Part shown: in pieces, positions 37,011 to 46,319 of the stretch | Layout of the letters: every line of letters begins with the position of its first letter | Position numbering within the stretch: the first letter of the stretch is position 1 | DNA from: Hyphomicrobium_A sp963812795 | GTDB taxonomy: Bacteria; Pseudomonadota; Alphaproteobacteria; Rhizobiales; Hyphomicrobiaceae | Length of the DNA stretch: 64,000 bases | Direction of reading: 5' to 3' | NCBI GenBank assembly: GCA_963812795.1 | Contig: CAWEWG010000013.1 | Coordinates: 62,001-126,000 of the forward strand | The notes under the pieces: generated by a model | Told to the model about the DNA's origin: nothing | What the model saw: only the letters and a program-made list of their open reading frames with translations | Database searches by the model: none | Program-made: the position numbers and the translations under genes

Positions 37011-37910
37011 TTACACCCACTTTTGCCCCGGTTCGGCGGCGACCCTCGTCCTTACTGACGGGGCGTCTTGCGGTGCCGCTATGGTGATGGCTTCTTCCGA
37101 CGGCCGCCCGCGCAAGATGCGCACGACGCCCTCGCGCACTTGTGCTTCGCTATGCCGCGCCAGCTCCTTGCGGTCGGCGAAGCTCGCCAGTGGCACCGGC
37201 GGCCCGATGCGAATCTCGACATCCAGCGGCCCGGCCTTGAGCAGCGCCCAAGCATGACTGCGCATTTCCATGTCGCCGTACCAGGCGACTGCCGGGCGCT
37301 CCGCGCGCCCAAGGGGGATGCCATGCAGCCGCGTATAGACGGAGGAAATCGTCTGCACGACGGCATCGTGCGCGGCGAGGCTGCCGCCCGAGGGCTTTGC
37401 AGCGGCGAACAGGGAGGTCATGAACGGCAGGACGCGGTTGCCGTCGCTCGAGGTGCCCTCGGCAAACAGCACCACCGTGTCGCCTTGCGCCAGCCGCGTC
37501 AGTATTTCACTCGCCGCCTGGCCCACGGCCGTGCGCCGGGTGCGATCGACGAAGACAGAGCGTTGCAATCGCGCCAGCGAGGAGACGAACGGCCAGGTGC
37601 CGACCTCCTTCTTGGCGACGAACGAAACGGGCGCCACGGCGGACAGCACGGGGATGTCGAGCCACGTCGTGTGATTGGCGACGAGCAGCACCGGTCGGTC
37701 GCGGGCAACCGTGCCGTCGATGTGAATGCGGATGCCGAGCAAGCGGCAGACTTGGCGATGATACCAATTGGGGAAGGCGCGTGCGCCGCGGGGGGACACG
37801 CGCAGCAGCAGCGCCTGCAGCGGCATCAGCGGCACGGTCAAGGCAAAGAACCCGGCCAGCACCGCCCCGCCGCGAAGGGCACTTAAGCGCTCTGCCGCAG
37901 TGCGCGTCAC
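37011..37910 (-). CDS. plsC: 1-acyl-sn-glycerol-3-phosphate acyltransferase family protein
   Basis: A 299-residue membrane-associated acyltransferase. It has an N-terminal hydrophobic helix (AVLAGFFALTVPLMPLQALL), the catalytic NHTTWLDIPVL (H-x4-D), SVFVDRTRRTAVG, FAEGTSSDGNRVLPF (glycerol-phosphate site) and IPLGRAERP. It makes phosphatidic acid or acylates a related lipid such as ornithine lipid (olsA-type); the lyso-acceptor cannot be told apart from sequence. The GTG start overlaps the fur stop by 4 bases. Confidence 0.85.
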   Translation of the reverse strand: MTRTAAERLSALRGGAVLAGFFALTVPLMPLQALLLRVSPRGARAFPNWYHRQVCRLLGIRIHIDGTVARDRPVLLVANHTTWLDIPVLSAVAPVSFVAKKEVGTWPFVSSLARLQRSVFVDRTRRTAVGQAASEILTRLAQGDTVVLFAEGTSSDGNRVLPFMTSLFAAAKPSGGSLAAHDAVVQTISSVYTRLHGIPLGRAERPAVAWYGDMEMRSHAWALLKAGPLDVEIRIGPPVPLASFADRKELARHSEAQVREGVVRILRGRPSEEAITIAAPQDAPSVRTRVAAEPGQKWV

Positions 37911-38350
37911 GCTTTCTTCGCCGGTTTCGCGCGCACCCCGTAGAGCTCCAGTCGATGACCGACGAGCTTGAAGCCGAGTTCGCGCGCAATACGTTCCTGC
38001 AACGCCTCGATCGCCTCGTTGCGAAATTCAATGACGCGGCCGCTATCGACATCGATAAGGTGATCGTGGTGGCCGCGCGAGGCCTCTTCATAGCGTCCGC
38101 GCTTGTGGCCAAAATCGTGGCGTTCGAGAATGCCTTTTTCCTCGAAGAGCTTTAGCGTGCGGTAGACGGTCGACAGTGAGATGCGCCGGTCTATCTCGTT
38201 GGCGCGCAGGTAGACCTCCTCGACGTCGGGGTGGTCCTTGGCGCTCGACAGAACGCGGGCAATGACGCGCCGTTGGCCGGTCATGCGCAACCCTTGGTGG
38301 GTGCACAGGAGCTCGATGCGGCTCAAGCCGGAATTTCCAGTATCGGGCAT
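37907..38350 (-). CDS. fur: Fur-family metal-responsive regulator
   Basis: A 147-residue Fur-family protein. The winged-helix part (GLRMTGQRRVIARVL, DHPDVEEVYLRANEIDRRIS, STVYRTLKLFEEKGI) is followed by the metal-binding region RGHHDHLIDVDSGRVIEF. In Rhizobiales the orthologue at this locus often acts as a manganese sensor (Mur), so iron should not be assumed. Upstream is rimI; downstream plsC is coupled by overlap. Confidence 0.92.
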   Translation of the reverse strand: MPDTGNSGLSRIELLCTHQGLRMTGQRRVIARVLSSAKDHPDVEEVYLRANEIDRRISLSTVYRTLKLFEEKGILERHDFGHKRGRYEEASRGHHDHLIDVDSGRVIEFRNEAIEALQERIARELGFKLVGHRLELYGVRAKPAKKA

Positions 38351-38446
38351 GCGGCGGTTACTTCTCCGCTCTCGCTATGTGAGCGCTTTATAGAAAAGTG
38401 GCGGATGGCCGTCCACCGCCACGGACGATTCGACGGGCTCGTCTGC

Positions 38447-38932
38447 TTATAAATCGAGAGCGAGGATGACGGCGTCGACATTGGCCGAGCCCGTGCGCTG
38501 GTAGTAGGCCTTGCGCGCGCCCGCGATCTTGAAGCCGAGGCCCTCGTAGAGCGCAATCGCCGCGTCGTTATCGGCCGCCACCTCGAGGAACAGCCGCTTT
38601 ACCTCGGCCCTGCGGGCAGCACGCACCAATCCCTCAGCCATGTGCCTTCCGATGCCGCGACGCTGCCACTCGGGAGCGACGCCGATCGAGAGGACCTCGG
38701 CCTCGTCGGCGGCAATGCGGCCGATGACGAAGCCGGCCAGCGCACGCGGCTCGCGTATTTGGGCGATGAACGAGGACGAAGCCGGATGCTCGATCAAGCG
38801 GACGATGCTCTCGGCGTCCCACGCTTCGTCGAACAGGCGCGCGTGCAAGGCGGCAATGTCTTCCGCGCGTTCGGGGCTCGCCCACAGGAGGCTCAGATTC
38901 TTCGGATCGAGCGGTATGGCGGCAGACGGCAT
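38447..38932 (-). CDS. rimI: ribosomal-protein-alanine N-acetyltransferase
   Basis: A 161-residue GNAT acetyltransferase with the acetyl-CoA loop SIGVAPEWQRRGIGRHMAEG (R/Q-x-x-G-x-G type), LFLEVAADNDAAIALYEGLGF and the terminal ARKAYYQRTG. Its position directly after tsaB supports assignment as RimI (N-terminal acetylation of S18), though the substrate range of RimI-like GNATs varies. Confidence 0.9.
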   Translation of the reverse strand: MPSAAIPLDPKNLSLLWASPERAEDIAALHARLFDEAWDAESIVRLIEHPASSSFIAQIREPRALAGFVIGRIAADEAEVLSIGVAPEWQRRGIGRHMAEGLVRAARRAEVKRLFLEVAADNDAAIALYEGLGFKIAGARKAYYQRTGSANVDAVILALDL

Positions 38933-38935
38933 GCT

Positions 38936-39625
38936 TCAGGCTCTCGCTATCGCGTGGCCGACCTGAGGCTTGGCATCGGGCGGCCTCAGATAGAGGGGGA
39001 CGAGCGGCGCCTGCGAAGCTTCAAAGCCAGCGGCGATGCGCGCCAGAGCGACCGAGTCGGGCAGCAGATCTGGAAGTGCGGCCAACGCATCACGCCCCTC
39101 GCGCACGGCGTCGGCAACGGCGGCGGAGCCCGACCCAACAAATGCGATTGGCCCGCTGCCCAGCCGCGCCGCGTCCTCAATCGATAGGAGCTGCGGCGGG
39201 GACTTGGCATCGAGCCCGCCGCCGGGCCCAAACAACTGCGCGTAAACCTCGCCACGCCGCGCATCCACGACGACGGCCAGCGCCTCCGCCGTCACCTGCG
39301 TCCGCGCGGCCTCGGCCATGACCGCAAGGCTCGAAACACCCACAGTCTCGGCTCCGCAGACAAGAGCAAACGCGCGCGCCGCGGCAATACCGATGCGCGT
39401 TCCCGTGAACGTGCCGGGACCGACGGTAACGGCGATGCGATCGATTTGATCGAAGCTCACCCGCGCCTGCTGCATCACTTCGCCGATCATCGGGATGAGG
39501 CGCTGCGCGTGCCCGGTTTGGAAGCGCTCGAACACTGCGGCGAGCTCGACGACAACGCCGCCGCGCCGCTCGGCAACGCAGGCCGAGCAGCCGTCAAAGC
39601 AGGTGTCGAAGGCGAGAATGTTCAT
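38936..39625 (-). CDS. tsaB: tRNA threonylcarbamoyladenosine biosynthesis protein TsaB
   Basis: A 229-residue ASKHA-fold protein that pairs with TsaD to make t6A37. Hallmarks are MNILAFDTCFDGCSACV, QTGHAQRLIPMIGEVM and VTVGPGTFTGTRIGIAAARA. The domain ends with the PLYLRPPDAK segment. It lies 3 bases upstream of rimI. Confidence 0.95.
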   Translation of the reverse strand: MNILAFDTCFDGCSACVAERRGGVVVELAAVFERFQTGHAQRLIPMIGEVMQQARVSFDQIDRIAVTVGPGTFTGTRIGIAAARAFALVCGAETVGVSSLAVMAEAARTQVTAEALAVVVDARRGEVYAQLFGPGGGLDAKSPPQLLSIEDAARLGSGPIAFVGSGSAAVADAVREGRDALAALPDLLPDSVALARIAAGFEASQAPLVPLYLRPPDAKPQVGHAIARA

Positions 39626-39685
39626 CGGGCGTAACCCTATACGCAGGGTACTCCAGATACACCATCCGAAAATAACGCGCGGGCG

Positions 39686-40273
39686 TCATATGATCTTCGC
39701 CATTTCATCGAAAGTGAATCTCGGCAGGCGCTCTTTCACGGCTGATGCGTTGCCGTAGCCGAGGTTGCAGAGGAAATTCGATTTGACCGCGGTGCCCGCG
39801 AAGAACGCCGCATCGACGCCGGCGTTGTCGAAGCCCGACATAGGGCCGCAATCGAGACCCAGAAGCCGCGCGGCGATGATGAGATAGCCGCCCTGCAGTG
39901 TCCCGTTGCGAAATGCCGTGTCTTTGATCTTGTCCGGCTTACCGACGAAGCCTGCCTTCATGTCCTTGTGCGGAAACAGCTTCGGCAGGTGCTCGTAGAA
40001 ATCGAGATCGTAGCCGATAACGGCGCACACCGGCGCCTGCATCGTCTTCTCGCGATTGCCGTCGGAGAGAAACGGCTTCAGCTTCTCCTTTGCCTCCTTC
40101 GACTTCACGAAGATGAAGCGAGCCGGCAGGCAATTGGCGCTCGTCGGACCCATCTTCACGATGTCGATCAACTGCCGCAACAGGCTGTCGGGCACGTCCT
40201 TCGGCTGCCAGGCGTTTTGCGTGCGCGCATCGAGGAAGGCCTGGCGGACGGCGGCGGCGTCGGCTTGCGGCAT
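39686..40273 (-). CDS. malonic semialdehyde reductase/nitroreductase, RutE-like
   Basis: A 195-residue FMN nitroreductase-family enzyme of the RutE/HadB subgroup: ARTQNAWQPKDVPDSLLRQL, MGPTSANCLPARFIFVKS, AARLLGLDCGPMSGFD, LCNLGYGNASAVKERLPRF. RutE reduces malonic semialdehyde in pyrimidine breakdown, but no other rut genes are nearby, so another aldehyde or quinone substrate is possible. Start 40273 has GAGAGG upstream. A strong terminator for nfuA sits 33 bases before its start. Confidence 0.85.
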   Translation of the reverse strand: MPQADAAAVRQAFLDARTQNAWQPKDVPDSLLRQLIDIVKMGPTSANCLPARFIFVKSKEAKEKLKPFLSDGNREKTMQAPVCAVIGYDLDFYEHLPKLFPHKDMKAGFVGKPDKIKDTAFRNGTLQGGYLIIAARLLGLDCGPMSGFDNAGVDAAFFAGTAVKSNFLCNLGYGNASAVKERLPRFTFDEMAKII

Positions 40274-40300
40274 GGTCGCCTCTCGGTTGGTCAGGGCTGA

Positions 40301-40332
40301 AAACAAAAACCCCGCCGATGCGGCGGGGTTTT
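40301..40332 (-). terminator. strong terminator after nfuA
   Basis: A 12-bp perfect inverted repeat (AAAACCCCGCCG at 40306-40317 with CGGCGGGGTTTT at 40321-40332) with T-rich tails on both strands. On the minus strand it ends in TTTTTGTTT, 22 bases past the nfuA stop. Confidence 0.9.
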
Positions 40333-40353
40333 CTCAATTCGCGATCATGCGGC

Positions 40354-40908
40354 TCAGACGGCCTGCACCTGTTGAACTTCCGGACAGAAGTGCCGCAGCA
40401 GGTTCTCGATGCCGTGGCGCAACGTTGCCGTCGAGCTGGGGCACCCCGAGCAGGCGCCGCGCATATGTAGATAGACGACGCCGTCGCGGAACGCCGAGAA
40501 GGTGATGTCGCCGCCGTCCTGCGCAACGGCCGGGCGCACGCGCGTCTCCAGCAGCTCCTTGATGGTGGCGACAACCGCCTCATCCTTCGGATCGTAGGAG
40601 GTCGCGCCGGTGTCGTCGTTCGCGGTCTCCGCGACGACAGGCGCACCCGACATGAAGTGCTCCATGATGGCGCCGAGGATCATCGGCTTCAGGTGCTGCC
40701 ATTCCTCCTCGCCCTTGGTCACCGAAATGAAGTCGGAGCCGAGGAACACGCCGCGCACGCCCTTGATGTCGAACAGCCGCGAGGCGAGCGGAGACGCCAG
40801 AGCCTCTCCCTTGTCGGTGAAGTCGGCAGTGCCGTCGGCAAGCACGGACTTGCCGGGAATGAACTTCAGCGTCGCCGGATTGGGGGTCGCCTCGGTTTGG
40901 ATGAACAT
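40354..40908 (-). CDS. nfuA: NifU/NfuA-type Fe-S cluster carrier
   Basis: A 184-residue Fe-S carrier. The N-terminal Nfu domain (MFIQTEATPNPATLKFIPGK, FDIKGVRGVFLGSDFISVTK) precedes the NifU C-terminal domain with the CxxC ligand pair (AQDGGDITFSAF, RGACSGCPSSTATLRHGIEN). It receives and passes 4Fe-4S clusters to client enzymes such as MiaB. Monocistronic, closed by the 40301-40332 terminator. Confidence 0.95.
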   Translation of the reverse strand: MFIQTEATPNPATLKFIPGKSVLADGTADFTDKGEALASPLASRLFDIKGVRGVFLGSDFISVTKGEEEWQHLKPMILGAIMEHFMSGAPVVAETANDDTGATSYDPKDEAVVATIKELLETRVRPAVAQDGGDITFSAFRDGVVYLHMRGACSGCPSSTATLRHGIENLLRHFCPEVQQVQAV

Positions 40909-41024
40909 CGGGTGGCCTTTCCGCGGTTTCGTCGCCTGGCACGGGGGCTGGCGGTCGAATCTCAGATTAGAATAGCTCTAAGATAGTGGATCTGGAGCTG
41001 GATTTCGAGAGCCTTTCCGCCCTT

Positions 41025-41534
41025 TTAGTCCAGGCTGCGGACTTCCTCCAGGGCCAGTGAGCCGGGCACGATGGTTATTGGGATCGGAAAACTGCCCATG
41101 GCGCTTCCCGCCGCCAGGGACGAGACCAACGGACCGGGGCCCGAGGCCTCCGCCGACGCACCCAGCACCAGCACCGCGATGTCCTCGTCCTCGTCGATGA
41201 GCTTGCGGATCTCCTCGCCTTTCGATCCTTCGCGGATGATTTCCTCGCAGGCGACGCTCTCGTAGCCGGCGTTGTTGAGCTTGCGCCGCATCAGGCGGAA
41301 GAGCGCCTTGGCCTTGGCCGTCTCTTCCTCGACCTGCTGCTGTCGCACGTTGATCCAGTGCTGGAACTCTTGCGGCACGATCACGTAGAGCATGACCAGC
41401 GTCCCCGAGGAGCGCTGCATGCGGCTCGCGGCGTAGTACAGCGCCGTATCCACCTCCGGCGTTTCGTCGACGACGATCAGGAACTTGCGAAAGTGATCGG
41501 CCTCGAACGAGCGGCGCTTTTTAATCGTGTTCAT
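41025..41534 (-). CDS. universal stress protein, UspA family
   Basis: A 169-residue single Usp domain: FRKFLIVVDETPEVDTALYY at the N-terminus, VMLYVIVPQEFQ, an unusually charged middle helix (RQQQVEEETAKAKALF), VLVLGASAEASGPGP in place of the classic G-x2-G-x9-G ATP loop, and SFPIPITIVPGSL. ATP binding is uncertain because the loop is altered. It lies between trpS and nfuA, as in many Rhizobiales. Confidence 0.9.
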   Translation of the reverse strand: MNTIKKRRSFEADHFRKFLIVVDETPEVDTALYYAASRMQRSSGTLVMLYVIVPQEFQHWINVRQQQVEEETAKAKALFRLMRRKLNNAGYESVACEEIIREGSKGEEIRKLIDEDEDIAVLVLGASAEASGPGPLVSSLAAGSAMGSFPIPITIVPGSLALEEVRSLD

Positions 41535-41580
41535 GCGCGCATGCTGCCACGGCGCCGGGCCGCTAACAACAACGCGAGCA

Positions 41581-42641
41581 TTACGAGCGCACGAAACCGA
41601 CGACGTCCTTCACCTCGGCAAAGATCGGGGAAGCGATGGCGCGGGCACGTCTCGACCCGTCGGCGAGGATACGGTCGATCTCGGCCGGGTCGGCCATGAG
41701 GCGAACGATTTCGGCGCGGATCGGCCCGAGCCGCGCGACGGCGACCTCGGTCAGTGCGCGCTTCAGACCGGTGTAGATGCTCGGTCCCTCCGTCGCGGTC
41801 GAGATCAGCAGGTCCAAAGCCGCCTGCTTGGAGATGCCGGCCAGCGCCGCGTAAATGCCGACGAGGTTGTCGATTTCCGGGCGCGCTCTCAGCTCCTCGA
41901 GGTTGCTCGGCGGCGCCGGCTCCATGTCGGTCTTGGCGCGCTTGATCTTGTCGGCGATGGCGTCGGCGTCGTCCATCAGGTTGATGCGCGACATGTCGGA
42001 AGGCTCCGACTTCGACATCTTCTTCGTGCCGTCGCGCAAGCTCATGACGCGCGTCGCCGGACCGGTGATCACCGGCTCGGGCTGCGGGAAGAAGATGCCG
42101 TCCGCGTAGCCCTTCTCGACGATGCCGTCGCGGAAGTCGTTGTTGAACTTCTGGGCGATGTCGCGCGCCAGCTCGAGGTGCTGCTTCTGGTCCTCGCCGA
42201 CCGGCACGTGCGTGGCGCGATAGGCGAGGATGTCGGCCGCCATCAGGTTCGGATAGACATAGAGACCCACCGAGGCGTTCTCGCGGTCCTTGCCGGCCTT
42301 CTCCTTGAACTGCGTCATGCGGTTGAGCCAGCCGAGGCGCGCGACGCAATTGAACACCCACGCCAGCTCGGCGTGCTCGGGCACCTGGCTCTGATTGAAC
42401 AGGATGCTCTTCTTGGGATCGAGGCCGGAGGCGATGTAGGCGGCCGTCACTTGGCGGATCGCGCTTGCTTCAGCTCGGCGGGGTCCTGCCAAACGGTGAT
42501 CGCGTGCATGTCGACGACGCAGTAGATGCACTCGTGCGTCTTCTGCAGCTCGATCCAGTTGACCATGGCACCGAGGTAATTGCCGAGGTGCAGGCTGCCG
42601 GTCGGCTGCATGCCGGAAAACACGCGCTCCTTGAATGCCAT
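41581..42641 (-). CDS. trpS: tryptophanyl-tRNA synthetase (frameshift)
   Basis: A class Ic aminoacyl-tRNA synthetase, about 352 residues once a break near 42456 (AAGCGCGATC, expected AAGCGATC) is bridged. N-terminal MQPTGSLHLGNYLGAM carries the HIGH-like HLGN; the KMSKS loop is intact as TKKMSKSEPSDMSRI. QAIRQVTAAYIASGLDP is restored across the break. It is an essential gene, so the break is very unlikely to be real. Confidence 0.93.
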
Positions 42642-42714
42642 GGTGGCCCCTTGCGCGATTGGCGCGGGTTTATGGCGCGGCGCGCAGGCGCGCGCGCAAG
42701 CACCGTGCATGGTC

Positions 42715-44322
42715 TCAGAGCGGCCCAGGCGGCGGCGTGCGGCGGGTGAGGAAGCGCGCGCGCCTGGCGCAGGTCGAGCGCCCCCGTTGCGAACACGGCG
42801 ATCGCGTAGGCGAGGAAGCCGGAGCCGACGAGAACCGTCAGCGCGCGCGGCGCGCACCAGCTCCGACGTCGGCGGCTCGAACATGCCGTCGAGCGCGGTG
42901 GCGACGACCGCCACAGCACGGCACCCATGATGGCGCTCGCCAGCAGGATGCGCGGCAGCGCGCGCTTCAGGCGCGCGTCGGCGACGAAGTGCCCGCGCTT
43001 GGCCAGCGTCGCGTACAGCAGCCCGGCGTTGAGGAAGCCGCCGAGCGTCGTCGCCACCGCGATGCCGAGATGCGGCATCCATCCCATAGGAGCGGAAGAT
43101 GAAGAACAGCGCGATCGAGCCGATCGTGTTCGCCGTCAGGCTGATGGTCGCGTAGATCATCGGCGTGCGCGTGTCCTCGCGCGCGAAGTAGGCGGGCGAG
43201 AACACCTTGATCAGCACGAAGCTCGGCAGGCCGATGGCGAAGATCGCCAGCGCGTAGGCGGTGGCCGGCGTATCGGTCAGCGGTGAAGGCGCCGCGCTCG
43301 AACAGGCCGGCAACGATGGCGCGTCGGCACCACGGCCAGCGCCACGGCCGCCGGCAGCGTCAGCAGCGCGGCGAACTCGAGCGAGCGGTTCTGGCTGTCC
43401 ATGACCGCTTCGTGGTTCTCGGCCCGCAGATGCCGCGCCACATCGGGCAGCAGCACCACGCCGATGGCGATGCCGACGATGGCGAGCGGCAGCTCGTACA
43501 GCCGATCGGCATAGTAGAGGTACGAGACGGCGCCGTTCTGCATCGAGGCGATGACCGTGCCGATGACGATGTTGATCTGCGTCACGCCGCCGGCGATGAC
43601 GCCCGGAATGCCGAGGCGGATCGAGCCGGCGCATGCCGTCGGTCATGCGCGGCCAGCGCAGCTTCAGCCAGATGTTGTTGCGCCGCAGGCCGTCCAGCAG
43701 CAGCCCCAGCTGCAGAATGCCGGCGGCGAAAACGCCCCACGCCTGGATGACGCCCGCCATCGGCTCGTTCTGATAGCCGAGCCACATGCCGATGAGCGTC
43801 GCGATCATCATCACGCCGTTGAGCACGATGGAGACCGACGAGCTTTCGACGAACTTGCCGAACGAGTTCAGCACGCCCGACATCAGCGCGACGAGCGACA
43901 TGCACAGCAGGTAGGGCATGGTGATGCGCGTCAGCAGCACGGCGAGGTCGAACTTCTCCGGGTTCTCGCTGAAGCCCGGTGCCAGGCCGTACATCAGGAA
44001 CGGCATGGTGATCTCGGCGACGACGATGAGGATAAGGAGGATGAAGACGAGGCCGGCCAGCGCCTCCTCGGCGAACGGCGCGCGCCACGTCCCGCCCCTC
44101 GCCCTCCAGGCGCTTTGCAAACAGCGGCACGAACGCCGCATTAAACGCGCCCTCGCCGAACAAGCGTCTGAACAGATTGGGAAAGCGGAACGCGACGAAG
44201 AACGCGTCCGCCACCGCGCCGCTGCCGAGGATGGCGGCGATGAGGATGTCGCGCAGAAAGCCGAACACGCGGCTCAACAGAGTGAGGCCGCCGACGGTCG
44301 CGAAGGAGCGGTAAAGCTTCAT
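42715..44322 (-). CDS. murJ: lipid II flippase MurJ (multiple frameshifts)
   Basis: An integral membrane protein that flips lipid II for peptidoglycan synthesis. At least six extra bases break an otherwise recognisable MurJ of about 530 residues. It starts MKLYRSFATVGGLTLLSRVF, with GFLRDILIAAILGSGAVADA, FRFPNLFRRLFGEGAFNAAF, then LAVLLTRITMPYLLCMSLVA, ISPTDTPATA-like loops, FSPAYFAREDTRTPM and the C-terminal TM pair, ending TRRTPPPGPL. It is essential, so it is not considered a pseudogene. Confidence 0.88.
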
Positions 44323-44461
44323 GGGCGGCTGAGCGGTAGCGGAGCGCTTGGCCGAAGGGCAAGCGGCCAGATGTAGCACGTGGCGCCGCCTAGGCGCCGC
44401 CGTTGACATCGGCAGGGGGTATTGCGCCGACAAGTTTTGCGGACAGGTGGAGGACGGACAG

Positions 44462-45132
44462 ATGTTTCCGCTCGGCGACGACAATTCCATGCGGCGCACG
44501 ACGCCGTACGTCACCTACGTCCTCATCGCCATCAACGTGCTCGTCTTCCTGCTCGAGCTGCAGAACGGCGACGAGTTCATCCAAGAATGGGCGTTCGTGC
44601 CCGGCGCGCTTCTCGGACAATCCGGCAGCCAACATCGCGACCATTTTCACCGCCATGTTCATGCACGGCGGTTGGCTGCACCTCGGCGGCAACATGCTCT
44701 ACCTGTGGATCTTCGGCGACAACGTCGAGGACCGCTTCGGGCACGTCAAGTTCCTGATCTTCTATCTGCTCGCCGGCATCGCCGCGACGTTCGCCCAGTA
44801 TCTACGTCATGCCCGGACTCGAACATTCCCAACGTCGGCGCCTCGGGCGCCATCGCCGGCGTGCTCGGCGCCTATATCCTGATGTTCCCGCAGGCGCGCG
44901 TGAACGTGCTGGTCGGCAGCCAGGTGGTCGCCATGCCGGCACTCATCGTGCTGGGCTTCTGGATCGTGCTGCAGCTGTTCAGCGGCGTCGGCTCGATCGC
45001 CTATACGGATGAATCGACCCGGATATGGGCGGCGTCGCCTATATGGCGCACGTCGGCGGCTTCGTGGCCGGGCTTCTGATGGCCTTCCTGTTCCGCGGCG
45101 GCAGCGGCGGCAACCCCCGCATTTCGGCCTAG
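44462..45132 (+). CDS. rhomboid family intramembrane serine protease (frameshifts)
   Basis: About five extra bases interrupt a ~221-residue rhomboid. Visible parts are YVTYVLIAINVLVFLLEL (TM1), AMFMHGGWLHLGGNMLYLWI (TM2, with the conserved His-Asn environment), GHVKFLIFYLLAGIAATFAQ, the active serine motif NVGASGAIAGVLGAYIL, and the catalytic His in VAYMAHVGGFVAGLLMAF. A GGAGGA site precedes the ATG. It is divergent from murJ. Confidence 0.85.
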
Positions 45133-45236
45133 GGAAACCACGCCCAAAAGTCGCCACGCGTTAGCCTTGAACGGCTGGCTCAATTGCCCGAAAATGCCTT
45201 CGTTGGCCGGGGGGCCTAGAGCGCGGGACGAATTCC

Positions 45237-46319
45237 ATGCTTCGCCTGGCAGTGACACTCATACTTTTGCTGCTCATGCTGTTCGGCGGCGCCGTGTGGC
45301 TGCTCGACATGCAGCCGCGGACCGCTCGAGCCTGCCGAAAAGCAGGCCAAAGAGCGGTCCCAGGCAAGCCGGAGCGCAGGAGGCGAGGGCCGCCGGACGG
45401 CGGCAAGGATGCCGTCGATGCCGTGCAGGAGGCGCTACCCGCCGCCGAAACCGGCTGACGGCGCGCCTGCCTTCGATATTGCCCGCATCGACCCGAACGG
45501 CACGTCGGTGTTCGCCGGCCGCGCCGAGCCGAATTCGGCCGTGACGATCACGGCCGACGGCAAGGAGATCGGCACGGCGCAGGCCGACGAGAACGGCGAG
45601 TGGACGTTCACCACCGACGAGAAGATCGCCAATCCGGACGCCAAGCTCGCGCTGTTCAAGGCGCCGGCGGGACGGCGCCCCGGTCGCCGAGGCTGCGCCG
45701 CGGGGCGCCGCGACGTCAAGACCGCGAGGGCGCGCCCACGCCGACAGGCGAAGTCGGCCGAGGCGGTCACGTCGAAAATGATCAAGAATCTCGAGGGCAT
45801 GGTCGCCGAGGCGCGCACCGAGGAGAGCAAGCAGGCCGCCGCCGCGCGCCTCCCCCGCCGCCGGCAGGCCGGCCGGAGCCGGCGCTGCCGGAACCCGGCA
45901 CCGTCAGAAGGCGCCGCGACCCCGCCGCAACAGGCCGCACATTGCCGCGCAGACCCCGTATCGAGGCGAACGCACGGTTCCCGTCCCCGTCACCTTCGTC
46001 TTCAACGAGGCCAAGCTGACCGGCGAAGGGCGGAGGGCCGCCGACCTGCTGCTCGAATATCTGCAGCATCAAGCGCTTCCCCAAGATGACGCTCACCGGC
46101 CACGCGGACGAACGCGGCACCGAGGCGCTCAACCTGGCGCTGTCGGCGCAGCGGCTGCAGACGGTCTCCCGCTTCCTGCGCGAAGGCGGCTTCAATGGGC
46201 GGCTGGAGCTGATCCCCAAGGGCAAGACGGAGCCGTATATGGGCGTCGTGCGCGGCGATTTCAGCCAGGAGGACCTCTACCAGCTCGACCGGCGCGTCGA
46301 GCTGGTGGTGTCGCGCTAG
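45237..46319 (+). CDS. OmpA-family envelope protein with N-terminal membrane anchor (frameshifts)
   Basis: An interrupted protein of up to ~359 residues. It starts MLRLAVTLILLLLMLFGGAV (signal anchor), continues with an Ala/Pro/Glu-rich linker and a bacterial Ig-like repeat (GTSVFAGRAEPNSAVTITAD, DENGEWTFTTDEKI), and ends in an OmpA peptidoglycan-binding domain (PVTFVFNEAKLTGEGRRAAD, MTLTGHADERGTEALNLALS). It probably tethers the envelope to the cell wall. Its stop codon TAG shares the CTAG palindrome with the end of glnD on the other strand. Confidence 0.75.

Noticed and set aside
42447..44141. A 564-codon minus-strand frame that seems to join murJ and trpS.
   Set aside because: It mixes real MurJ segments, out-of-frame segments and the TrpRS N-terminus because of extra bases; the murJ stop and trpS start are recoverable at 42715 and 42641.
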